From Janibacter corallicola NBRC 107790 (GTDB lineage: Bacteria; Actinomycetota; Actinomycetes; Actinomycetales; Dermatophilaceae): 47,801 nucleotides of DNA. The notes under the pieces were generated by a model. It made no database searches. It saw only the letters and a list, made by a program, of their open reading frames with translations, and was not told the origin of the DNA. Shown here in pieces: positions 35,821 through 45,042 of the stretch. How positions within the stretch are numbered: the stretch's first letter is position 1; the number at the start of each line of letters is the position of its first letter. A program made the translations under genes and the position numbers. The stretch covers positions 1 through 47,801 of the forward strand of contig NZ_BCSR01000022.1 of assembly GCF_001570965.1 (NCBI RefSeq), read 5' to 3'.

Positions 35821-36999
35821 GTGCCTCCTCGTCCCCGTGCCCGACGCGTCCTGGCCGCAGCAGCGGTCGTGACGGTGGCCGCCGGCGTCGCCGCGGGCTG
35901 TGCCTCCCCCTCGAGCTGGACGCCGGGGCAGGACGCGGTCGTCGATGCCGAGACCGTGCTGGACCCGTGGTTCGAGGCGGTGCGGACGGCCGACGAGGCG
36001 GCGGCGACGATCGTCGTCATGGGCGACTCGGTGAGCGAGGGGGCAGGGCTCGACACCCCCCGGAAGCGCTGGGTCGACCGGTTGCAGCGCGGCCTGCGCT
36101 CGCGAGCCGGTACGCCGGGCTGCGAGGCCGGCCCCGCCGGGTACCACGGCACGACCTCCCTGGTGCCGACGTTCTACCAGACCGAGACCCTCCCCGACCC
36201 GGCCGTGGAGGGGAGGGCCGAGCGGGCCCTCGAGGTCGGGCCCGGCGGGCGCTCGATGCGGCTCGCGCCCGGCGGGAGCGTCGCCTGGCCGGTGCAGGCC
36301 ACCGGCGTCGACGTCGGCTACCGCACCCAGAGCGGGGGCGGCCGGGTGGTCTTCGAGGTCGACGGCGAGCGCCGGGGGTCGCGCACGACCGCCGTGGAGG
36401 GCGAAGGGGGCCGGGCCGTGTGGTCCTCCCCGGAGCTGGGGCCCGGGCGGCACGTCGTCACCGCGCGCAACGTCAGCGACGAGCCGGCGCCGGTGACCGT
36501 CACCGACCTCATCCCGTACCGGGGGGACCGGGACCGGTGCGTGCACGTCCTCGACGCCTCCCGGTCGGGCGTGCGGCTCGCGACGATCGTGCGTACGCCG
36601 GGCTACCTCGCGGACACCCTCTCGCTGCAGCCCGACCTGCTCATGGTGCCGCTCGGTTTCAACGACATCATCGCCCGGACCTCGCCGGAGGAGTTCGGGC
36701 GGGACCTGGGCCGGCTCGTCCGGGAGTCCCGGTCCTTCGGGTACGAGGGGCCGGTGCTCCTCGTCGGGTGGTTCACGCCCGACCTGTACCCGTGGCACCC
36801 GGCGTGGCGGGACTACCTCGACCAGATGCAGGGAGCCACCCGGATCGAGGGGGTCAGCTTCGTCAACCTCGCGCCGGTGCTGCCGCCGGTGCGCGAGGCC
36901 CCGGACGGGATCTACGTCGACCGCCTGCACCCTTCGGCCAAGGGGCAGCCGCTCATCTCCCGGGCGCTCCTGCCCGCGCTCGCGCCCCGCGCGGAGTGA
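35821..36999 (+). CDS. SGNH/GDSL-family hydrolase lipoprotein
   Basis: A 392-residue exported esterase-like protein. The leader [20 protein letters not shown] ends in a lipobox Cys. SGNH blocks are visible: block [13 protein letters not shown] (Ser nucleophile), a block III-like GFNDII, and block [10 protein letters not shown] with the Asp/His pair. Between blocks I and III sits a carbohydrate-binding-like beta domain of about 110 residues ([18 protein letters not shown]...). Such enzymes deacylate wall polysaccharides or lipids; the substrate here is unknown. Start chosen as GTG 35821 just before the leader; it diverges from the nuoD-like gene. Confidence 0.84.
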   Translation: MPPRPRARRVLAAAAVVTVAAGVAAGCASPSSWTPGQDAVVDAETVLDPWFEAVRTADEAAATIVVMGDSVSEGAGLDTPRKRWVDRLQRGLRSRAGTPGCEAGPAGYHGTTSLVPTFYQTETLPDPAVEGRAERALEVGPGGRSMRLAPGGSVAWPVQATGVDVGYRTQSGGGRVVFEVDGERRGSRTTAVEGEGGRAVWSSPELGPGRHVVTARNVSDEPAPVTVTDLIPYRGDRDRCVHVLDASRSGVRLATIVRTPGYLADTLSLQPDLLMVPLGFNDIIARTSPEEFGRDLGRLVRESRSFGYEGPVLLVGWFTPDLYPWHPAWRDYLDQMQGATRIEGVSFVNLAPVLPPVREAPDGIYVDRLHPSAKGQPLISRALLPALAPRAE

Positions 37000-37044
37000 G
37001 CCGGTGGGGGTGAGGCGGGCCGCTCCGGTGGCGAGGCGGTCGGC

Positions 37045-38001
37045 TCAACGGGTCGTGTCGGCGGTGATCCGGCGGCGGCCCCAGAGGAAGTCGCCCAGGC
37101 CGGGGCCGGTGAGGGCGCCCGCGTGGGAGGCCCGGGAGAGCGCGGCGAGGTAGCCGGCCGGGTCGGTCCTCGCCTGCTCGATCGGCGGGCGGGTGCCGTC
37201 GATGCCCAGCTCCCGCAACGCCTCCCGTTGGGTGCACACCTCCAGACGAAGGGAGTCCATCGCCACGTGGGCCGTCAGGTCGCAGCTGCCGTCCGGCGCG
37301 GGTGGGCAGACCGCGCCGTCGCGGTAGCCGACGAGCGTGCCCTCCGGCGGCCGGGTGTCGGTGAGGTGGCCGTAGTCGATGACGAGCAGCAAGCCGGAGC
37401 CGATGGTGCTGGTGAGCCCCGCCAGCGCTTGGTCGCGGGCGCGTCCGACCTCGACCGCTTCGCCCGGCGCGTAGGGGCCGGGCCACCACCGGTCGGCCCA
37501 CTGCGCGTCCGACCCGGTGAGCGGGGCGCCCGGGTGCTCGGCGCCGGCCTCGTCGAGGAGGACCTCACGGAGGGTGCCGTCCTCGTCGGCGCGGGCGATC
37601 GGGCAGGGCACGACGTCGAGCCACTCGTGGGCGAGGACGAGCGCGTCCCGTGGGCCGCCCAGGTCGGGCAGGTCGGCGCCGCCGGGGGAGGCCAACCAGT
37701 CGATGCGCGGGTCGAGGTGGTCGGGGCGGGGAACGACGTCGACCCCGAGGAGCCCGAGGTCCGGGTCGCGCTCCGCGGTGAGGTCGGCGAGCGCGGTGAG
37801 CAGTTCGCCTCTGCCGCAGCCGATGTCGATGACCCGGCGCAGCCCCTCCCGGGCGGCAAGCTCCAGCAGCGCCTCGGCGAGTAGTCCGGCCGCCGATCCC
37901 TGGGCGGACGTCGCGAAGTGCCCGGCCGGCCCCTCGGGGCGGCGGTAGAAGCCCCTTTCGTCGTACAGCGCCTGCTGCCACGCCTGCTCCCACGTCCGCA
38001 C
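37045..38001 (-). CDS. MidA/NDUFAF7-family SAM-dependent methyltransferase
   Basis: A 318-residue class I methyltransferase of the COG1565 family. Landmarks are GFYRRPEGPAGHFATS at the N-terminus, the SAM-binding glycine motif VIDIGCGRGELLTAL, the acidic LLGVDVV, AHEWLDVVPCPIA and VIDYGH, followed by the family's typical GTLVGYRDG and DLTAHVAMDSL. In eukaryotes NDUFAF7 dimethylates an arginine of NDUFS2, the NuoD homolog. A NuoD-like gene lies 1.3 kb away, separated by the GDSL gene. GTG 38001 is the only in-frame start near the conserved N-terminus; GAGAAT lies 6 nt upstream. Confidence 0.88.
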   Translation of the reverse strand: MRTWEQAWQQALYDERGFYRRPEGPAGHFATSAQGSAAGLLAEALLELAAREGLRRVIDIGCGRGELLTALADLTAERDPDLGLLGVDVVPRPDHLDPRIDWLASPGGADLPDLGGPRDALVLAHEWLDVVPCPIARADEDGTLREVLLDEAGAEHPGAPLTGSDAQWADRWWPGPYAPGEAVEVGRARDQALAGLTSTIGSGLLLVIDYGHLTDTRPPEGTLVGYRDGAVCPPAPDGSCDLTAHVAMDSLRLEVCTQREALRELGIDGTRPPIEQARTDPAGYLAALSRASHAGALTGPGLGDFLWGRRRITADTTR

Positions 38002-38033
38002 CCGGCCATTCTCACCCAGACCGGGTTCGCGGG

Positions 38034-38039
38034 TAGCGT
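38034..38039 (+). promoter_or_regulatory. -10 element for the DUF2520-pan-nad operon
   Basis: TAGCGT lies 7 nt before GTG 38047, again consistent with leaderless transcription, in a 45-nt gap shared with the divergent methyltransferase gene. Confidence 0.45.
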
Positions 38040-38046
38040 CCTGCGG

Positions 38047-38946
38047 GTGAGTACGCCACCACAACGGCCCGCCGGGCGCCCCATCCTGCGTGTCGGAGTC
38101 GTCGGCACCGGGCGCGTGGGCGCGGTGCTCGGAGCCGCGCTGCGATCCGCCGGCCACGAGGTCGTCGCCGCCTCCGCGGTCTCCCGGGACTCCCGCGACC
38201 GGGCCGAGCTGCTGCTGCCCGAGGTGCCCATCCTGCCGGTCCCCGAGGTCGTCGAGCGCGCCCAGCTGGTGCTGCTCGCCGTGCCCGACGACGCCCTGGC
38301 CGACCTCGTCGCGGGACTGCACCGCACCGGTGCCTGGCGTGAGGGGCAGCTCGTGGCGCACACCTCGGGCCGGCACGGGCTGGCCCCCTTCGCCCCGGTC
38401 GCGGGGTCGGTGCTCGGCATGGCGATCCACCCGGCGATGACCTTCACCGGGACCAGCCTCGACCTCTCCCGGCTGCCCGAGGCCTGCTTCGGGGTCACCA
38501 CGCCCGAGGAGATGCGCCCGGTTGCCGAGGCGCTCGTCGTCGAGATGGGAGGGGAGCCGGTGTGGGTACCGGAGCAGGCGCGCGGTCGCTACCACGCAGC
38601 CCTCGCACACGGCTCCAACCACATGGTCACCCTCGTCGCCCAGGCGATGGAGGTCCTCACCACCGCCGGCATCGAACCCGCCGACCGGGTGCTTCGCCCG
38701 CTGCTGCAGGCCAGCCTGGACAACGCGCTCGCCGGGGGTGACACCGCTCTCACCGGACCCGTCGCGCGCGGTGACGCCGGTACGGTGACCGCGCACCTGA
38801 GCGAGCTGGCCGACCTGCCGGAGGACATCCGACCCGCCTACCACGCCCAGGCGCGGGCCACCGCCCGACGGGCCGTCCGCAGCGGACGGCTGCGGGGCGA
38901 AGCCGCCGAGCAGATCCTGCACGTCCTCGACGAGGAGCAGCCATGA
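38047..38946 (+). CDS. DUF2520 / Rossmann-like oxidoreductase
   Basis: A 299-residue protein with an N-terminal NAD(P)-binding fold (RVGVVGTGRVGAVLGAALRSAGHEV) and a helical C-terminal DUF2520 domain (GRYHAALAHGSNHMVTLVAQAMEVL...). It resembles pyrroline-5-carboxylate or ketopantoate reductases in layout. DUF2520 genes sit directly before panC in many actinobacteria, and here the stop overlaps panC (ATGA), so a role supplying pantoate (ketopantoate reduction) is an attractive but unproven guess. No panE-like gene is otherwise in the window. Confidence 0.86.
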   Translation: MSTPPQRPAGRPILRVGVVGTGRVGAVLGAALRSAGHEVVAASAVSRDSRDRAELLLPEVPILPVPEVVERAQLVLLAVPDDALADLVAGLHRTGAWREGQLVAHTSGRHGLAPFAPVAGSVLGMAIHPAMTFTGTSLDLSRLPEACFGVTTPEEMRPVAEALVVEMGGEPVWVPEQARGRYHAALAHGSNHMVTLVAQAMEVLTTAGIEPADRVLRPLLQASLDNALAGGDTALTGPVARGDAGTVTAHLSELADLPEDIRPAYHAQARATARRAVRSGRLRGEAAEQILHVLDEEQP

Positions 38947-39845
38947 GCGAGACGACCCTTCCCTCGATCGCGCGCACCCGCGCCGAGCTGGCGCCCGCGC
39001 GCGACCGTCTCGACGACGGCGACGTCGCCGTCGTGATGACGATGGGCGCGCTCCACGAGGGGCACGCCGAGCTCATCCGCACCGCCCGCACGCGTGCCCG
39101 GCACGTGCTCGTGACGATCTTCCTCAACCCGCTGCAGTTCGGGCCGGGGGAGGACCTCTCGAAGTACCCGCGGACCTTCGACGACGACCTGGCGATCTGC
39201 ACCCGCGAAGGGGTCGACCTCGTCTTCGCGCCGACCCCCGACGTGATGTACCCGGAGGGGGAGCCGGGGGTGCGCATCTCCGCCGGGCCGCTCGGGGACG
39301 TGCTCGAGGGGCAGTCCCGGCCCGGGCACTTCGACGGGATGCTCACCGTCGTCGCCAAGCTCATGCACCTCACCCGCGGGGACCTCTTCTACTTCGGGCA
39401 GAAGGACGCCCAGCAGCTGCTGCTCGTGCGGCGGATGTCCCGCGACGTGGACTTCGGCGCGACCGTCGTCGCGGTGCCCACGGTCCGCGAGAGGGACGGC
39501 CTGGCGATGAGCAGCCGCAACACCTATCTCTCGGAGAACGACCGGCAGACCGCCCTCGTGCTCTCCCGGGCGCTGTGGGCCGGTGCCGAGCACGCTGAGG
39601 AGGGCCCCTCCGCCGTGCGCCGCGCCGCCCGCGAGGTGCTCGTCACCGAGCCGCTCGCGCTCGTGGACTACCTCGTGCTCGTCCACCCGGACACCCTCGA
39701 GGAGGTGCCCGAGTGGTACAAGGGCGAGGCGCTGCTCGCGGTCGCCGCCAAGGTCGGCACGACCCGGCTCATCGACAACACCCCCGTGCTGCTGGGGCCC
39801 GGAGGGGGCGCGCTGCCGGTCTTCTCAGACGAGCGCGTGGGGTGA
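38943..39845 (+). CDS. panC: Pantothenate synthetase
   Basis: A 300-residue enzyme condensing pantoate and beta-alanine with ATP. The HIGH-like region is MGALHEGHAELI, and TIFLNPLQFGPGEDL, RPGHFDGMLTVVAKL, FGQKDAQQLLLVRRM, and the KMSKS-like AMSSRNTYLS are all in place. Normal length. ATG 38943 overlaps the DUF2520 stop; panD follows after 58 nt. Confidence 0.95.
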   Translation: MSETTLPSIARTRAELAPARDRLDDGDVAVVMTMGALHEGHAELIRTARTRARHVLVTIFLNPLQFGPGEDLSKYPRTFDDDLAICTREGVDLVFAPTPDVMYPEGEPGVRISAGPLGDVLEGQSRPGHFDGMLTVVAKLMHLTRGDLFYFGQKDAQQLLLVRRMSRDVDFGATVVAVPTVRERDGLAMSSRNTYLSENDRQTALVLSRALWAGAEHAEEGPSAVRRAAREVLVTEPLALVDYLVLVHPDTLEEVPEWYKGEALLAVAAKVGTTRLIDNTPVLLGPGGGALPVFSDERVG

Positions 39846-39903
39846 CGTGCCCGGCCTCTGAGATACTGCAGGACGGTCAACCGCCGACAGAAGGACATCC
39901 ACC

Positions 39904-40344
39904 GTGCAGCGCTTCATGCTCCACAGCAAGATCCATCGGGCCACCGTCACCCAGGCGGACCTGCACTACGTGGGCTCGCTGACCATCGACCGTGACCTCA
40001 TGGACGCCGCCGACATGCTCCCCGGCCAGCAGGTGGACGTCGTCGACGTCGACAACGGCAACCGGCTGACGACCTACGCCATCGAGGGGGAGCGCGGCAC
40101 CGGCATCATCTGCATCAACGGCGCCGCCGCCCGCCTCGTCCAGCCCGGCGACACCGTGATCATCATCGCCTACGCCGCGATGGACGACGCCGAGGCGCGC
40201 GACTTCGAGCCGCAGGTCGTCTTCGTCGACGACGAGAACGCGATCGTCGACGTCGACCACGACGCCGGCGACGTGCCCGACGGGTACGGACTGTCCACCT
40301 CAGCGGTCACTGCGCGCTCCCACCCGCAGGGCACGGAGGGATGA
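39904..40344 (+). CDS. panD: Aspartate 1-decarboxylase
   Basis: A 146-residue pyruvoyl enzyme making beta-alanine for panC. The proenzyme cleavage site is Gly24-Ser25 in YVGSLTID, with Ser25 becoming the pyruvoyl group. The N-terminal [22 protein letters not shown] and [13 protein letters not shown] are diagnostic. GTG 39904 has AGAAGGA about 9 nt upstream. The stop overlaps nadB by 4 nt. The C-terminal tail of about 20 residues after the conserved core is a modest extension. Confidence 0.95.
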   Translation: MQRFMLHSKIHRATVTQADLHYVGSLTIDRDLMDAADMLPGQQVDVVDVDNGNRLTTYAIEGERGTGIICINGAAARLVQPGDTVIIIAYAAMDDAEARDFEPQVVFVDDENAIVDVDHDAGDVPDGYGLSTSAVTARSHPQGTEG

Positions 40345-42029
40345 GCGGTCCCGGCGTGGTCTCGCTGCCGCGGCGGCTGGCCGCGCCGGCCCCGGGCTGG
40401 TCCACGACCGCCGAGGTCATCGTCGTCGGCTCCGGCATCGCCGGCCTGACCTGCGCGCTGCGACTGCGTGAGCAGGGGCGCCAGGTCCTCCTCGTGACCA
40501 AGACCCGCCTCGCCGCGGGCTCGACCGCCTGGGCGCAGGGCGGCATCGCCGCCGCGCTCGACGAGGCCGACTCCCCGCAGGACCACCTCGAGGACACCCT
40601 CGTCGCCGGGGTCGGGCTGTGCGACGAGGACGCCGTGCGCACCCTCGTCACGGAAGGGCCGCAGCGGGTGCGCCAGCTCGCCGCCGCAGGGGCGAACTTC
40701 GACCTCGACGAGGCCGGCCACATCCTGCTCACGCGCGAAGGGGGCCACCACGCCGACCGCATCGCCCACGCCGGCGGCGACGCCACCGGTGCCGAGATCT
40801 CCCGCGCGCTCCTCGCGGCGCTCGCGGCCGTCGCCGACGATCCCGGCATCGAGGTCATCGAGGACGCGCTCGTGCTCGACCTGCTCACGTGTGCCGACGG
40901 GCGCGTCTGCGGGGTGACGCTGCACGTCATCGGCGAGGGCGAGCACGACGGGGTCGGCTCGGCGCACGCCCGCGCGGTGGTGCTGGCGACGGGGGGCCTG
41001 GGCCAGATCTACACCTCCACGACGAATCCCCCGGTGGCCACCGGCGACGGGATGGCCGCCGCCCTTCGCGCCGGTGCCGTCGTCACGGACCTGGAGTTCG
41101 TCCAGTTCCACCCCACCGTGCTCTACCTCGGGGAGGGCTCGACCGGCCAGCAGCCGCTGATCTCCGAGGCGGTGCGCGGGGAGGGCGCGGTGCTGCGGGA
41201 CGAGCGCGGTGAGGCCTTCATGCAGGGGGTGCACCCGCTCGCCGACCTCGCCCCGCGCGACGTCGTGGCCCGGGCGATCCTCGACCGGATGGCCGCGACC
41301 GGGGCCGAGCACGTGTGGCTGGACGCGAGGGCGCTCGGGGCGGACTTCCTTACCCGGCGCTTCCCGACGATCCTCGCGCGCTGCCGGGACCTCGGGATCG
41401 ACCCGGCCACCGACCTGCTGCCCGTGGCGCCGGCCCAGCACTACGCCTCGGGCGGGGTGCGCGTCGACCTGCACGGTCGCAGCTCCCTCGACGGCCTCTG
41501 GGCCGTCGGCGAGGTCTCCTGCACGGGGGTGCACGGGGCGAACCGGCTCGCGTCGAACTCGCTGCTCGAGGGGCTGGTCTTCGCCCACCGGGCCGCCGAG
41601 GACGTCCACGACCGGATCGCGAAGGGGGCGCTGCCCCAGTCCCGCCCGGTCGAGGACGGGCCCACTGGTGCGTTGGTCGACGGCGAACGCCGGATCGAGC
41701 TGCAACGGCTCATGACCCGGGGTGCCGGACCGGTCCGCAGTGCCGGGCCCGCCGCCGAGGCGCTGGGGTCCTTGGCGGAGCCGTCGGGTGGTGCGGAGCC
41801 GGGGCCGGAGGCCTGGGAGAGCACCAACCTGCTCCACCTCGGGCAGGTGCTGCTCACCGGTGCGCTGCTGCGCGAGGAGAGCCGCGGCGGGCACGTGCGC
41901 AGCGACCACCACGAGCGCGACGACACGAACTGGTGCGCCCACCTGCTGCAGGTGCGCGACCCGGAGGACGGCGAGGTCGCCGTGATCAAGCTGGAGGTCG
42001 AGCCGGCGGTGCCGGAGGGGGAGCAGTGA
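40341..42029 (+). CDS. nadB: L-aspartate oxidase
   Basis: A 562-residue FAD enzyme oxidising aspartate to iminoaspartate, the first step of de novo NAD synthesis. It has the dinucleotide-binding motif [17 protein letters not shown], then [14 protein letters not shown], the active-site stretch [28 protein letters not shown] and [16 protein letters not shown] with [19 protein letters not shown]. nadA, which would supply the next enzyme, is not in the window. ATG 40341 overlaps panD. Confidence 0.94.
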   Translation: MSGPGVVSLPRRLAAPAPGWSTTAEVIVVGSGIAGLTCALRLREQGRQVLLVTKTRLAAGSTAWAQGGIAAALDEADSPQDHLEDTLVAGVGLCDEDAVRTLVTEGPQRVRQLAAAGANFDLDEAGHILLTREGGHHADRIAHAGGDATGAEISRALLAALAAVADDPGIEVIEDALVLDLLTCADGRVCGVTLHVIGEGEHDGVGSAHARAVVLATGGLGQIYTSTTNPPVATGDGMAAALRAGAVVTDLEFVQFHPTVLYLGEGSTGQQPLISEAVRGEGAVLRDERGEAFMQGVHPLADLAPRDVVARAILDRMAATGAEHVWLDARALGADFLTRRFPTILARCRDLGIDPATDLLPVAPAQHYASGGVRVDLHGRSSLDGLWAVGEVSCTGVHGANRLASNSLLEGLVFAHRAAEDVHDRIAKGALPQSRPVEDGPTGALVDGERRIELQRLMTRGAGPVRSAGPAAEALGSLAEPSGGAEPGPEAWESTNLLHLGQVLLTGALLREESRGGHVRSDHHERDDTNWCAHLLQVRDPEDGEVAVIKLEVEPAVPEGEQ

Positions 42030-42910
42030 TGGTGGCGGACTTCCCGCTCGAGGCGGCGCGGCGGCTCGTCCGGGACGCGCTGGACGAGGACCTGGGGCCC
42101 GACGGCCTGGACGTGACGAGCATGGCGACGATCCCGGCCGAGCAGCGCGGGGCCGGCCACGTCGTCGCCCGTGAGGCGGGGGTGCTCGCCGGTGGCCCGG
42201 TCATCGGTCTCGTGCTCGAGGGGGTGGCGGCGAGGACCGGGGGCCGGCCCCCTTCGCTCGAGGTGGCGGTCGAGGACGGGCAGCGGATCGCGGAGGGCGA
42301 GGTGCTCGCCGTGCTCGAGGGTCCGCTGCAGCAGGTGCTCATGGCCGAGCGGACGGCGCTGAACCTCCTCTCCCGGCTCTCCGGGGTCGCCACGCACACC
42401 CGCCGCTGGGCGGACGCACTCGCCGGGAGCGGCTGCTCGGTGCTCGACACCCGCAAGACGACGCCGGGGATGCGCGCGCTGGAGAAGTACGCCGTGCGCG
42501 CCGGGGGCGGTCGCAACAAGCGGATGGGGCTCTTCGACACCGCGATGGTCAAGGACAACCACCGGCACGCCGCCGGCGGTGTGGGGCCGGCGTTCGCGGC
42601 CATCCGGCAGCGCTTCCCCGACGTCGCGATCGAGGTCGAGGTGGAGAGCCGGGCCGAGGCGATCGAGGCGCTGGAGGCGGGGTCACGCTTCCTCATGTGC
42701 GACAACATGAATCCGTCGCTGCTGCGGGAGACGGTGTCCGCCGCCCGCGAATGGGCCTCCGCGAGAGGGGACTCGGTCGAGATCGAGGCGACCGGCGGAC
42801 TCAGCCTCACCCTCGCGGCCGACTACGCCGCCACCGGCATCGACTGGATGAGCGTCGGTGGCCTCACCCATTCCTCTCCGATCATCGACCTCGCCCTCGA
42901 CCTGGTCTGA
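42029..42910 (+). CDS. nadC: Nicotinate-nucleotide pyrophosphorylase (quinolinate phosphoribosyltransferase)
   Basis: A 293-residue enzyme converting quinolinate and PRPP to nicotinate mononucleotide. DVTSMATIPAEQRGAG, AERTALNLLSRLSGVATHTRRW, LDTRKTTPGMRALEKYAVRAGGGRNKRMGLFDTAMVKDNH and IEATGGLSL are classic signatures. ATG 42029 overlaps the nadB stop (TGATG); GTG 42026 is a possible alternative. It is the last gene of the pan-nad run. In many actinobacteria coaX follows here, but it does not in this genome. Confidence 0.95.
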   Translation: MVADFPLEAARRLVRDALDEDLGPDGLDVTSMATIPAEQRGAGHVVAREAGVLAGGPVIGLVLEGVAARTGGRPPSLEVAVEDGQRIAEGEVLAVLEGPLQQVLMAERTALNLLSRLSGVATHTRRWADALAGSGCSVLDTRKTTPGMRALEKYAVRAGGGRNKRMGLFDTAMVKDNHRHAAGGVGPAFAAIRQRFPDVAIEVEVESRAEAIEALEAGSRFLMCDNMNPSLLRETVSAAREWASARGDSVEIEATGGLSLTLAADYAATGIDWMSVGGLTHSSPIIDLALDLV

Positions 42911-42968
42911 CCCCGCCCCCACACAAATGCTGCAGGCTCGACGAAGTCCTGCTGGTCCCTGGGCGGGG
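42911..42968 (+). terminator. Stem structure after nadC
   Basis: CCCCGCCC (42911-42918) and GGGCGGGG (42961-42968) pair around a loop that has its own GCAGG/CCTGC stem (42932-42936, 42948-42952). It starts directly after the nadC stop and could terminate the operon. Confidence 0.45.
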
Positions 42969-42982
42969 CGCATCATGGGGTG

Positions 42983-43606
42983 ATGCTCACGGTGACCGGA
43001 ATGACCAAGGCCTTCGGCGGGCGGCCGGTGCTGCGCGGCCTCGACGTCACCGTGGCGAAGGGGGAGGTCGTCGCCCTCGTCGGCCCCAACGGCGCCGGTA
43101 AGTCCACCGCGCTGCGGTGCATCGTCGGTGCCGACACGCCTGACGAGGGTGAGGTGCTGCTCGACGACGCAGCGCTCGACACCCGCAGGCCGACGACCCG
43201 CAGTGCCCTGTGCGCAGTGCTTGGGGACTTCGGGGTGATGCCCGAGCTGACCGTCACCGAGCACCTGGACCTGCTCGCCCGCGCGCACTCCGTCGCCTCG
43301 CCCGGGCAGGTCGTCGACGAGGCGCTCGCGGGGGCACGGATCGAGCACGTCGCCGACCAGCTGCCGAGCACGCTCTCCTCGGGGCAGGCCCAACGCTTCG
43401 CGCTCGCGACCGCGATGGTCCGGCCGTGGGAGCTGCTGCTCGCCGACGAGCCCGAGCAGCGCCTCGACGACGCCGGGCGGCAGTGGCTCGGGGACTGGTT
43501 GGCCGGGCACGCGGCCACGGGACGGTCCGTGCTCATGGCCTGCCACGACCCGGACGTGGTGGCAGGCAGCGGCGCGCGGGTGGTGACCCTCGCCGGTGAG
43601 GACTGA
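42983..43606 (+). CDS. Small ABC transporter ATP-binding protein
   Basis: A 207-residue ATPase consisting of the nucleotide-binding domain only. Walker A is GPNGAGKST, the signature is LSSGQAQR (LSGGQ with one change), Walker B is LLLADEPEQRLDD, and the switch His is in MACHDPDV. ATG 42983 has CATCAT 6 nt upstream; GTG 42980 is also possible. It overlaps the membrane-protein gene that follows by 11 nt, so the pair should form one transporter. The substrate is unknown. Confidence 0.85.
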   Translation: MLTVTGMTKAFGGRPVLRGLDVTVAKGEVVALVGPNGAGKSTALRCIVGADTPDEGEVLLDDAALDTRRPTTRSALCAVLGDFGVMPELTVTEHLDLLARAHSVASPGQVVDEALAGARIEHVADQLPSTLSSGQAQRFALATAMVRPWELLLADEPEQRLDDAGRQWLGDWLAGHAATGRSVLMACHDPDVVAGSGARVVTLAGED

Positions 43607-44957
43607 CCCGAACCGCGGCGAGGTCGAACCCGGTGAAGCTGCGGCCGCCGACCGCCGTGGCGACCGCGTCGCCGCCCGGGAGGTGCTGCGGCGACGACGC
43701 CGCGGGAGCCGGGCCACCCCCTTCGGCCAGCTGGTCCAGGACTGGTACGTCGGGATCTTCATCACCGCGACCCTGCTGATGATGCTCTTCGCGGCCACGG
43801 GCAGCGCGATCCTCACGCCGGACTGCAGCGCCTCGGCCTGCCTCGAGCCGACCGGGTACCGCGTCGTCGCCGCCGGCCTCGCCGTCGTCGGGGTGGTCGG
43901 GCTCTTCCTCGGACTGCGTGCCGCCGGCCCGGCATCGAGCGACCCCGGCACGGCGACCTGGCTGCTGTCCTCACCGGCGGATCGGTCAGTGCTGCTGCGG
44001 GGCACCGTGATCCGCGCGGTGGGTGTGGCGCTGGTCGCTGGTGGCGCGTGGGGTGTCCTCGTCGGCTTCGCACTCGTGGGCGGCTCCGGTGGTGGCGCAG
44101 CGGTCGCGCTCCCGGTGCTCGCCTGTGCCGGGGCCGGGCTGCTGTGCGTCCTGCTGCTCGTGCCGCTGGTGGTCCGGCTGCAGGGCGGCCATGTCGGACC
44201 GGCGAGGTCCCTGCGTGCGGTGCCCGACGCCGAGCTGGCCCGGGCCGGACGGGCCGTCGAGGCGCTCGGTGCGGCGACCCTCATGCTCGACACCACCGCC
44301 CTGGACTCGCTGGCGACGCGGCGGCGCCTCACCCGGCGAGGCCGCTACCGGAGCCGGCCGGGTGCCGGGGGACCGCTCCTCGGGATCCTCACCCACGAGC
44401 TGCGCGCCCTGGCCCGACGGGGCGGCCGGGTCGTCATCGGGCTCGCCGGTTGTGCCGGCGCGCTCGTGGCCGGGCTGCTGCTGGGGCGGTTCGTGGGCAC
44501 GCTGCTGGCGGCGGTGGCCGTGCTCGTCCTGACCAAGTCAGTGGCCGGGGGCCTCACCACCTGGGTGACCACTCCGGGCCTGCGCCGCAGCGTGCCGCTG
44601 GACCCGGCACGGGTGACCGCGGTGCTCGGGGCGGCTCCGCTCGCCCTCGGGCTGCTCGGCTCCGTCGTCGCGCTCGCGCCGCTGGGGTCGTCGTGGTGGG
44701 GGCCCGTGCTGCTCGCCACCGGGTGCGCCGCGGGGGCGCTGCGCTCGTGCGATCCGCCGCCCGGGCTCGGGGTCGCGCTGTCCACGCCGGCCGGCGCGGT
44801 GCACGTCGGTCTGGTGCAGCGGCTCGTGCAGGGGGTGGACCTCGCGCTGCTCAGTGCGCTGGCGCTGCTCCTCGCACAGGCCCACGACCTCGGTGGGGGT
44901 GTCGTGGTCGTCGGGATCGGGCTGCTCGCGTGGCAGGTGGTGCGCGAGCCGTCGTGA
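43596..44957 (+). CDS. DUF6297-type ABC transporter membrane protein
   Basis: A 453-residue protein with roughly ten hydrophobic segments in two groups separated by a charged cytoplasmic part (HVGPARSLRAVPDAELARAGRAVEALGAATLMLDTTALDSLATRRRL), as in actinobacterial DUF6297 permeases. The N-terminus is long and Arg-rich. GTG 43596 overlaps the ATPase gene by 11 nt, supporting a dedicated two-gene exporter. It sits where coaX is often found between nadC and lysS. Function unknown. Confidence 0.78.
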   Translation: MRTDPNRGEVEPGEAAAADRRGDRVAAREVLRRRRRGSRATPFGQLVQDWYVGIFITATLLMMLFAATGSAILTPDCSASACLEPTGYRVVAAGLAVVGVVGLFLGLRAAGPASSDPGTATWLLSSPADRSVLLRGTVIRAVGVALVAGGAWGVLVGFALVGGSGGGAAVALPVLACAGAGLLCVLLLVPLVVRLQGGHVGPARSLRAVPDAELARAGRAVEALGAATLMLDTTALDSLATRRRLTRRGRYRSRPGAGGPLLGILTHELRALARRGGRVVIGLAGCAGALVAGLLLGRFVGTLLAAVAVLVLTKSVAGGLTTWVTTPGLRRSVPLDPARVTAVLGAAPLALGLLGSVVALAPLGSSWWGPVLLATGCAAGALRSCDPPPGLGVALSTPAGAVHVGLVQRLVQGVDLALLSALALLLAQAHDLGGGVVVVGIGLLAWQVVREPS

Positions 44958-45028
44958 GACGACGTGCGTGGCCCGGTCGCGAGACCACCCCCACACGGCG
45001 CGGATTCGGGGGGCGCGATGGTCGTCGA

Positions 45029-45034
45029 TATCGT
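45029..45034 (+). promoter_or_regulatory. -10 element for lysS
   Basis: TATCGT fits TANNNT and ends 8 nt before GTG 45043, so the transcript would be leaderless or nearly so. There is no Shine-Dalgarno sequence before the GTG. Confidence 0.45.
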
Positions 45035-45042
45035 GGTGACCC

